A stretch of DNA of 47,137 nt from UBA8529 sp964390565 (lineage in GTDB: Bacteria; Bacteroidota; Bacteroidia; Bacteroidales; Tenuifilaceae), in assembly GCA_964390565.1 (NCBI GenBank), contig CAYMII010000029.1:1-47137 (forward strand). The letters run 5' to 3'. The position numbers and the translations under genes were made by a program. This document shows positions 35,082-41,837 of this stretch, piece by piece. The notes below the pieces were generated by a model. It worked only from the letters and a program-made list of their open reading frames with translations. It ran no database searches and had not been told where the DNA came from. Numbering within the stretch: the first letter of the stretch is position 1; each line of letters starts with the position of its first letter.

Positions 35082-35981
35082 TTGATAGCGCAATTTACAT
35101 ATAAAGCATTTGGATTGATAATTAGCTCGGAGATTGAATGCCCCGAGCTGATTCCATCAACGGGTTCGCCTGATGTAAAAATCGTTTTAGGCAATACACC
35201 TAAGGAACTGATAAATCCTATATTTTCGGGAGTTCGTTTCCAAACAAAGGGACAGGAGTTTCTGCTCTCAGTCGATGGAATTGCCCGATACTATGTAAAA
35301 GATGGGAATGGTATCACTATTGATAAATATCCAAACAGCAACCTTTCAGATGTAAGACTATTCTTACTTGGCTCAGCCATTGGAGCATTAATTCATCAAC
35401 GCGGGCTATTGCCATTCCATGGCAGTTCTGTAAAAATTGGCGATAATGCAATTATACTTTCTGGCTTATCGGGAGCAGGTAAATCAACGCTTGCAGCTGC
35501 ATTTAAACAAAAGGGATATTTACTTTTATCCGATGATATAAGTGTTATCTCTTTCTCTTCTGATGGATCACCAATTGTAAACCCTGGATTTCCACAAATG
35601 AAACTTTGGAACGACTCAATCCAGAAGCTGGGAGAAAATCCTTCGAGTTACTCTAAAATTCGAGAAGAGATGGAAAAGTATAGATTACCCATTTCCAGCA
35701 GTTTTTGGAATGAGCCACTCCCATTAAGTAAAATTTTTATCATTTCATCAAGCAATTTAGGCGACCTAAAGGTTGAACCCATAAAGGGCATCGAGAAGTT
35801 CAGTATGCTTAAAACGCATACCTATCGATTTAACTTCGTTGCCGGTTCGGAGATGCAAGCAAAACACTTTAAATCTTTCGAAATACTCTCAAAGAGAACT
35901 GATATTTTCAGGCTAACGCGTCCATCGGGTAAATTCATTTTTGATGATTTGATCAACCTTATCCTTGATAACAATGGGTGA
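35082..35981 (+). CDS. HPr-kinase-like protein, probable peptide tailoring kinase
   Basis: The 299-residue protein has the HPr(Ser) kinase catalytic fold: HGSS (113-116), Walker A GLSGAGKST (128-136) and SDDISV with Asp151-Asp152. The N-terminal regulatory domain of true HprK is missing and replaced by the short region YKAFGLIISSEIECPEL, as in kinases of lasso-peptide clusters. Paeninodin's kinase PadeK phosphorylates the C-terminal Ser of its precursor, and the two small peptides in this window end in Ser. The start appears to be TTG, since a stop lies in frame 9 bases upstream and no ATG occurs early. It overlaps the sulfotransferase gene by 8 bases. Confidence 0.85.
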   Translation: MIAQFTYKAFGLIISSEIECPELIPSTGSPDVKIVLGNTPKELINPIFSGVRFQTKGQEFLLSVDGIARYYVKDGNGITIDKYPNSNLSDVRLFLLGSAIGALIHQRGLLPFHGSSVKIGDNAIILSGLSGAGKSTLAAAFKQKGYLLLSDDISVISFSSDGSPIVNPGFPQMKLWNDSIQKLGENPSSYSKIREEMEKYRLPISSSFWNEPLPLSKIFIISSSNLGDLKVEPIKGIEKFSMLKTHTYRFNFVAGSEMQAKHFKSFEILSKRTDIFRLTRPSGKFIFDDLINLILDNNG

Positions 35982-36840
35982 TTTACAAAAAATCATTTGG
36001 CTCGCTTCTTACCCAAAATCGGGGAATACCTGGTTTAGAGTTTTTCTTTCCAACCTGTTATCAAAAGAAAATCATCCGGTAGATATCAATAACCTTTACG
36101 CAACGCCCATCGCGAGTAATCGCGAGCTGTTCGACGAGGCAACGGGCCTCTCCTCATCTGACCTTACACAAGAGGAAATTGATAACCTTCGCCCCGGAGT
36201 ATACGAGTATGCCGCACGAAATAGCAATGAGATACTTTTTCAAAAGGTTCATGATGCTTGGCTCAGAACAGCATCGGGCGAGCCAATGTTTAGCAGCAAG
36301 GTGACTAAATCGGTGGTTTATTTTGTTCGCAACCCGTTGGATGTAGCGGTTTCGTTTTCGAACCATCTGTCCAAATCGCTGGAATCAACCGTAAAAATTA
36401 TGGCAGATAATGATTATGCCTTTGGAAGTACCTCTAATCGGCTACATCTTCAGCTAAGACAAAGATTGCTAACTTGGAGCAACCATTCTAAAAGTTGGGT
36501 TGACGAATCAAGTTTACCTGTTATTGTTCTTCGGTATGAGGATATGAAATCTGATACTTTCTCAACATTTTCAAAAGCATTAAAATTCATTGGAATCGAA
36601 GCAACCGAAGAAGAAATTATCAAGGCAATTGGTTATAGCGATATCAAGGAGATGCAAAGGCAGGAGGCTGAAAAAGGGTTCAAAGAAAAACCGGCCAACG
36701 CATCAACATTCTTTCGTAAAGGTGAAACTGGATCATGGAGAAATGAACTGTCTGATGATCTTGTCAAGAAAATTTGTGCCGACCATCGCAAAATGATGAT
36801 ACGCTTTGGCTATCTCGATGAGCGTGGAAATCCTTTATAG
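35974..36840 (+). CDS. PAPS-dependent sulfotransferase
   Basis: The protein has 288 residues from ATG 35974 (MGDLQKII); a TTG three codons upstream is also open, but the ATG overlap with the kinase gene is the likelier start. YPKSGNTW (13-20) is the 5'-phosphosulfate-binding loop, KVHD (91-94) holds the expected Lys/His catalytic region, and RNPLDVAVSFSNH (119-131) is the 3'-phosphate motif. The C-terminal KGETGSW resembles the usual loop. It transfers sulfate from PAPS to a hydroxyl or amine. Its overlap with the kinase gene suggests that it modifies the same product. It ends one base from the convergent B2 gene. Confidence 0.9.
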   Translation: MGDLQKIIWLASYPKSGNTWFRVFLSNLLSKENHPVDINNLYATPIASNRELFDEATGLSSSDLTQEEIDNLRPGVYEYAARNSNEILFQKVHDAWLRTASGEPMFSSKVTKSVVYFVRNPLDVAVSFSNHLSKSLESTVKIMADNDYAFGSTSNRLHLQLRQRLLTWSNHSKSWVDESSLPVIVLRYEDMKSDTFSTFSKALKFIGIEATEEEIIKAIGYSDIKEMQRQEAEKGFKEKPANASTFFRKGETGSWRNELSDDLVKKICADHRKMMIRFGYLDERGNPL

Positions 36841-37278
36841 CTAAGTAAAAAAAAGTATTGTAGTAAATCTACCCATCTCCTCTTTGCCAGTAACTATAAT
36901 ATCACCACTGCGCAGCCAGGCATGAGCAATCATCTTGCTATAGCTATCTTTTGCAACTCCAAAGTAAATTGTTGATGGGATATTTTGTTTCCCAAGTATT
37001 CTCTTTGCTGTAATAGCACGCGCAAAACATCTGATTTTCCAAGGAAGGAAACGAATAGCTCTTCGCATCGATTTCTCAAGACTCAGAACAATTGGTTTTT
37101 GTTTATCGTTTAAATCGAAAGGGGAATCAAGCCCTTTAATCCCAAGCCCTCTAAAAATAATTCGTTTAGGAACAAGTAGCACATAGAAACTGTAGACAAT
37201 GCTAAGCATATAAGCCTTAACAAAAAGGGAGCGTTCGGCTCCCTTAAGCTTATAGAATTTATGAGCATAGCTAATCAT
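36841..37278 (-). CDS. Lasso-type leader peptidase B2 (transglutaminase-fold)
   Basis: The 145-residue protein matches the B2 (PF13471) proteases that remove leader peptides from lasso precursors. Cys84 (WKIRCFARAITAKRIL), His119 (MIAHAWLRSGD) and probably Asp126 form the Cys-His-Asp triad. The helical N-terminus before it (residues 8-45) is also usual. It begins 6 bases after the PqqD-like gene, as in split B1/B2 systems. Its substrates are presumably the small peptides encoded at 41529 and 44105, whose W-x2-P-x-L motif resembles that of lasso leaders. Confidence 0.88.
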   Translation of the reverse strand: MISYAHKFYKLKGAERSLFVKAYMLSIVYSFYVLLVPKRIIFRGLGIKGLDSPFDLNDKQKPIVLSLEKSMRRAIRFLPWKIRCFARAITAKRILGKQNIPSTIYFGVAKDSYSKMIAHAWLRSGDIIVTGKEEMGRFTTILFFT

Positions 37279-37284
37279 AATAGA

Positions 37285-37572
37285 CTATTCTGATACAATT
37301 ATTAGGAGTTTCTTCTCCATTAGCTCATTTAAAAACTCAAGGGTATCAACCTCACATTGCTCTTTGCTTACATCAAACTCATCGATAAGTAGATTTACTA
37401 ATACCTCAACTTTAATCGGATTCTCAATCAACTCCCAAATCCTACTTCCAACCGAATCAAGTCCAAAATACTCTCCATTTTCAATGCTCATCATTACTTT
37501 TTCGCCATCAACATCGGTTGAGATTAGCTCAGGATTACGTTTTAGGATAGTATTGTTGTCTATTGAAATCAT
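37285..37572 (-). CDS. PqqD-like leader-recognition protein B1
   Basis: The 95-residue protein is a RiPP recognition element of the PqqD/lasso B1 type. It shows the pattern SIENGEYFGLDSVGSRIWELI followed by DEFDVSKEQCEVDTLEFLNEL, with beta-strands then a winged-helix bundle. Such proteins bind leader peptides and present them to the B2 protease. It is the first gene of a B1-B2 pair with its own promoter, and is separated from the first surface-protein gene by a divergent stretch (37573-37908). Confidence 0.9.
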   Translation of the reverse strand: MISIDNNTILKRNPELISTDVDGEKVMMSIENGEYFGLDSVGSRIWELIENPIKVEVLVNLLIDEFDVSKEQCEVDTLEFLNELMEKKLLIIVSE

Positions 37573-37588
37573 CTATTCTAATTTTAAA

Positions 37589-37621
37589 CAAATATAATTT
37601 ATTATACTGACTATAACGAAA
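37589..37621 (-). promoter_or_regulatory. Promoter of the B1-B2 pair
   Basis: On the minus strand TATATTTG (37596-37589) matches TAnnTTTG exactly, and TTTC (37621-37618) lies 21 bases upstream, three of four to TTTG. Transcription would start near 37582, about 10 bases before the ATG. In the 336-base gap 37573-37908 I see only this and the 37788 element. Confidence 0.6.
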
Positions 37622-37787
37622 TCTTCAATAAGCTGAAACGTTTATCATTAAAAATGAAAATAAACATTTTGATAATCAAACTGTTTAATATCATGTAACC
37701 ATAATCATAAACAATAGATTTTACAACTGCATGGTTTTTGTAGATGAATGGATCCTCAATAAGAGGACCACAACAGTTTAATTGTTG

Positions 37788-37795
37788 TATCTTTG
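37788..37795 (+). promoter_or_regulatory. -7 element upstream of the first surface-protein gene
   Basis: TATCTTTG matches TAnnTTTG exactly. A small inverted repeat CAACA/TGTTG (37771-37787) lies directly before it and could be an operator. The leader to the ATG at 37909 would be about 105 bases. No TTTG is at the -33 distance. Confidence 0.4.
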
Positions 37796-37908
37796 AAGAT
37801 TATTTATTTGTATATTTGATTAACATCGAAACTAGAAGTATAATAAATCGTAAGAGTTAAATAGACTCAATTTATAAGTTTGGTGTTTTTAAATATTAAA
37901 CAACAAGC

Positions 37909-40900
37909 ATGAAAACAAATAAAAAAATATGTTTTTCATTGAAAAACAGATGGATTATACTCTTTTCTTTAATTGTTTTTTTACAATTTGGAGAGAAAGT
38001 AAGCGGGGCAAATTATGTTGCGATAGCAAGTGGAAATTGGAATAACCCATCAACTTGGGCTGTTGGTGGTACTACATACCCTGGTGCTGGTGATGATGTA
38101 ACGATAGGTAGCTCTTTCTCAGTAACAGTTAATATTGCAAATGCTTATTGTAATAATTTAACTATTTCAACAACAACAGCTAAGATTACTATTGGAGCAA
38201 ATATTCTTAATGTTAATGGAATATTAAGTGGACCGAGCAATAGCTTTACAGCTGCAATTATTACTTCAACAACTGGAAAACTTAAATTTGTTGGTACAAG
38301 TAGAGCTTTAATTGGTTCGAATTGGACCTCAGCAACTTCATATGCTGCCGGATGGTCATGCGAAATTGCACTTACAGATGATAATCAAACCGGAACAATT
38401 TCTGCTGCTTCAAAGATTGGAAGCCTCACCATTACTACAGGAAAACTTCAGCTTGGATTTAACCTTTTCTGTTCAAACCTAACCTTAGCAGGAACCACTG
38501 GAACAAGGTTAGAGGTTGGAACAAACATTGCTTCCCTTAGCGGTTTGCTTACCGGGCCAAGTACTAACTTCACAAATGATATCATTACCACATCTGGATT
38601 AGGAAAAGTTCAATTTACTGGAGCTGCCAGAACGCTTATAAATACATGGTCCACTAGCTACTCCTCTTATTGGAACTGTGAAGTCAGCCTCTCGTCTACT
38701 AGTACTTTGGGTACAATATCATCTACAGTAAACTTCAACAATTTAACATTAACACAAGGAACTTTAACCCTTGGTGCAAATATTTATTGCAATAATTTAA
38801 CTTTAGCAGGTACTGCAGGAACAAGATTAAGTTTAAATGATTATACCATAGACGTTAGTGGAACACTTAATGGTCCAAACACATCATTTACTAATAATAT
38901 AATTACTACCGGGAATAATGGAAAAATAAATTTTTCGCCTGGTTCTGGAACAAATCGAACAATAATTGGAACTTGGTCTCCAGGTGGCACAACCTCAACA
39001 GCATGGGACTGCGAAATTACTTTAAATAGTAGTCAAATAGGTACATCAAACAGCAGTGTTAAATTTAGGAATTTTACATTAACCTCTGGCATATTTCAGG
39101 TAGGATCAATTAGTGCACCAAAGGATATCAGAATTGATGGCGGTAATGAAGGTACTGGTACTGCTACAATTGCATCGGGTACAGAAATGGTTGTAACTGG
39201 TAATTTAGGTCTTCGAACATCTCAAAACACTTATTGTGGTGATATTAATATTAATGGTAAATTGACAATTCAGGGAGATTATTTAAATGGAAATGTTTTA
39301 GTAAACAACGGGGGTATACTCGAGGTTAAAACAATTACTCCATCCTTTGGATTAATATCAAATTATAGTACAAGTAGTAATTTCACATATAATAGCGGAT
39401 CGACCTTACAATACAGCCCTGAAGGTACTGCACGATTAGTTCCCACAGGAGCTGAAATATCTCAAACAACCCCAGATGGGAATGGCTTATTTACAATAAA
39501 CAATCTTTCCATTAGCAGTAATGATACTGTTACAATTAGCCAATCGTTTACTTGCAATGATCTTACTATAAACAACAATGCTAGTTTAGTAATACCACCA
39601 ACATTTGGCCTGACTGTAAGAGGTGATGCTAACTTTATTAGCCCACTTATTTTACAATCATCTACCGATGAATTTCGTCCTAATACTGGAACCTTTATTA
39701 ACAATGGCAATGTTACTGGGAATATTAAGATGGAATTTTATTATTCCGGGAATGGAAGTAATGCAGGAAGCGGAACATCCGTAGGAAGAGGTATGTATTT
39801 CTCTTCCCCAATTAGTAACGCAACATCAGGATTATTTAGCCCAAGTGCTGGCGAAAACATTCTGAGCTACCAAGACGAAACTCAAAGAAAATATTTCAAA
39901 ATCATTAAAGATGATACTCTTTTAACCGTTGCAAAAGGGTATATACTAAGATCTGCGAACTCAAATCTTTTCACCTTTACTGGTTCACCCAATAGTAATA
40001 ATTCATATCCTGTTGGATCAATACCATCCGGTTCTATCCCAAGGGTAGACGACAAGCATTACTATTTAATGGGCAACCCATATCCTTCAGTTATTGACTG
40101 GGATCTTATTGATACAACAAATAATATCTCTAGTACTATCTGGTATAGAACATGCGATCTAAGTGGAGCAATGGTTCCTGCAGATACCTATAATGGATTT
40201 TTAAAAGTTGGAACTAACAATAATGGTACTGCTGAAGTTGATGGGAAAATACCACCTATACAATCGGTTTGGATACAATGCGCTACCGATGGAAATGGCT
40301 CACTTACAATACCAAATTCAGCAAGGTCACACTCATGGGGTACTGCAAATTTTATAAAGAGTCCAGCCAAAAAGAATAAAGATGTTTTAAGATTATCCAT
40401 ATTCTCCGGCACTTACCGTGACGAGTCTATAATTGTTCAATCAGATTTAGGTCAAGATTATTTTGATAGAGGAGATTCTAAAAAGATGTTATTGGGGAGT
40501 GCAAAGATAGCCGAGATTTACACCTTATCACCTGAGAAATATAAACTTTCAATTCAATCAGTTAAACCAATTCTTAATGCAGATACAATACTATTAGGTT
40601 TAAATGTTGGTACTGACGGAACTTATAAATTTATTGCTGATCTTTCAAATTTGTCGCCATTGAATAATGTTTATCTCGAAGACAAACTTTTAAACGTCAA
40701 GCAAAATTTATTCGATAACCCTGAATATACCTTTACGTCAACAGTGGTGAAAGATACCACTGGTTCTCGATTTGCCTTACTTTTCTTCCCAGTTCCCAAG
40801 ATGGTTACTTCAAACCCAGCAACAGTTTGTTCTCCAGAGACCGTTGATCTTACTTCTCCATCAATTACTAACGGATCAACCTCAGGATTAAATTATACTT

Positions 40901-41529
40901 ATTGGACTGACGCCGCAACGACAATCCCTTATGTCACACCAACTACTGCATTAAGTGGAACTTACTACATAAAAGGTACAGACGCAGTTGGAAATTTCAC
41001 TATTTCTGAAGCATTAACAGTTACTATAAATCCAGCACCTACTATTATTATTTCAAACCCTTCCGAAGTTGTTGAACCTGCTACAGTAGACCTTACTTCA
41101 CCTGAAATTACTTTAGGTTCAACAGAAGGGCTATTGTATACCTACTGGACCGATTTAAATGCAACCATTCCATATAGCACTCCAACAACAGCAACTAGTG
41201 GTGACTATTATATAAAAGGAACAGTTGAATCAACAGGTTGTTATTCAATTGCTGGCCCAGTTAGCGTTATAGTAAATCCAAATACAACTGATATAACTCA
41301 AGAAATTGGGGATGCAATCTCAATATACTCATTTAATAATCAGATTCATATACTAAATCCTGATTTAAACTCCATTATTACAGTATATGATGTTATTGGT
41401 CGTCAACACTTTTGCTCTAAATCGAAATCTAATCACGAGGTTATTAACAGAAACTTTAAACCTGGCATTTATATTGTAAAATTGGTCAGTAGTAAAAATG
41501 TAAAATCTAAAAAAATATATATCAATTAA
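37909..41529 (+). CDS. Large T9SS-sorted surface protein, first of a related pair
   Basis: The 1206-residue protein has a signal peptide (1-34). SGNWNNPSTW (41-50) and GAGDDVTI (59-66) form a G8-like opening. Three to four related beta-rich units of about 100 residues follow up to about 400, each with a NNLTL-type strand and a ...GPSxxFTxxIIT segment. From about 580 the protein is related to the second carrier: a module with YFSSPISNA and the segment GNPYPSVIDWD, two Ig-like units (about 973 and 1052, both with a ...PxTVDLTSP motif) and a T9SS type A sorting domain (about 1138-1206, NFKPGIYIVKLVSSKNV). It should be exported and anchored at the cell surface. The stop overlaps the first peptide ORF (TAATG). 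Confidence 0.88.
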   Translation: MKTNKKICFSLKNRWIILFSLIVFLQFGEKVSGANYVAIASGNWNNPSTWAVGGTTYPGAGDDVTIGSSFSVTVNIANAYCNNLTISTTTAKITIGANILNVNGILSGPSNSFTAAIITSTTGKLKFVGTSRALIGSNWTSATSYAAGWSCEIALTDDNQTGTISAASKIGSLTITTGKLQLGFNLFCSNLTLAGTTGTRLEVGTNIASLSGLLTGPSTNFTNDIITTSGLGKVQFTGAARTLINTWSTSYSSYWNCEVSLSSTSTLGTISSTVNFNNLTLTQGTLTLGANIYCNNLTLAGTAGTRLSLNDYTIDVSGTLNGPNTSFTNNIITTGNNGKINFSPGSGTNRTIIGTWSPGGTTSTAWDCEITLNSSQIGTSNSSVKFRNFTLTSGIFQVGSISAPKDIRIDGGNEGTGTATIASGTEMVVTGNLGLRTSQNTYCGDININGKLTIQGDYLNGNVLVNNGGILEVKTITPSFGLISNYSTSSNFTYNSGSTLQYSPEGTARLVPTGAEISQTTPDGNGLFTINNLSISSNDTVTISQSFTCNDLTINNNASLVIPPTFGLTVRGDANFISPLILQSSTDEFRPNTGTFINNGNVTGNIKMEFYYSGNGSNAGSGTSVGRGMYFSSPISNATSGLFSPSAGENILSYQDETQRKYFKIIKDDTLLTVAKGYILRSANSNLFTFTGSPNSNNSYPVGSIPSGSIPRVDDKHYYLMGNPYPSVIDWDLIDTTNNISSTIWYRTCDLSGAMVPADTYNGFLKVGTNNNGTAEVDGKIPPIQSVWIQCATDGNGSLTIPNSARSHSWGTANFIKSPAKKNKDVLRLSIFSGTYRDESIIVQSDLGQDYFDRGDSKKMLLGSAKIAEIYTLSPEKYKLSIQSVKPILNADTILLGLNVGTDGTYKFIADLSNLSPLNNVYLEDKLLNVKQNLFDNPEYTFTSTVVKDTTGSRFALLFFPVPKMVTSNPATVCSPETVDLTSPSITNGSTSGLNYTYWTDAATTIPYVTPTTALSGTYYIKGTDAVGNFTISEALTVTINPAPTIIISNPSEVVEPATVDLTSPEITLGSTEGLLYTYWTDLNATIPYSTPTTATSGDYYIKGTVESTGCYSIAGPVSVIVNPNTTDITQEIGDAISIYSFNNQIHILNPDLNSIITVYDVIGRQHFCSKSKSNHEVINRNFKPGIYIVKLVSSKNVKSKKIYIN

Positions 41530-41672
41530 TGGTAATTACTCAAATCGAAAGCAAAAAAGGCAGAGAGAAGAGGAAGTGGAGTAAACCAAAACTTTTTTCG
41601 GGCAAGGGGATTGGTTTTTTAGGGTTAGGCCAAGTCCAATCCTCTACCGGTCCTTATGGTACACCTAGCTAG
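41529..41672 (+). CDS. Small conserved peptide, RiPP-precursor-like, copy 1 (47 residues)
   Basis: ATG 41529 overlaps the TAA stop of the surface-protein gene as TAATG, and TAG is at 41670-41672. The peptide has a basic, variable N-terminus (residues 2-16) and then W17-S18-K19-P20-K21-L22, followed by a Gly-rich stretch (SGKGIGFLGLG) and a tail ending GPYGTPS. The W-x2-P-x-L pattern resembles the B1-binding motif of lasso leaders (Y-x2-P-x-L). No Cys is present, and no Asp or Glu occurs after residue 13. Copy 2 at 44105 has the same last 29 residues with 19 different codons, so the frame is real and selected. The function is inferred only. Confidence 0.85.
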   Translation: MVITQIESKKGREKRKWSKPKLFSGKGIGFLGLGQVQSSTGPYGTPS

Positions 41673-41756
41673 TTACTCAAATTTTTAAATCAAGACATAC
41701 TGTACATTCGAATTCAATTTTCCCTCATTAATCAAATTCCCTTTCTATTAAGGTGA

Positions 41757-41786
41757 TTCTAAAATCAATTTTAGAACATTTTTTTT
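41757..41786 (+). terminator. Probable terminator after the first peptide ORF
   Basis: A 9-base A+T-rich stem (41757-41765 with 41768-41776) is followed by a run of eight T after ACA. It lies 84 bases after the peptide stop. The stem is weak in G+C, so termination may be partial. Confidence 0.5.
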
Positions 41787-41837
41787 GTTTACTCGTTTAA
41801 ACATTGAATAATGTTCATGTTAAAATTTTAGCGTTAC

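Noticed and set aside
35082..35981. Global regulator HPr kinase/phosphorylase (hprK)
   Set aside because: The N-terminal HprK domain is missing and the neighbours are B1/B2 and sulfotransferase genes, which fits tailoring kinases better.
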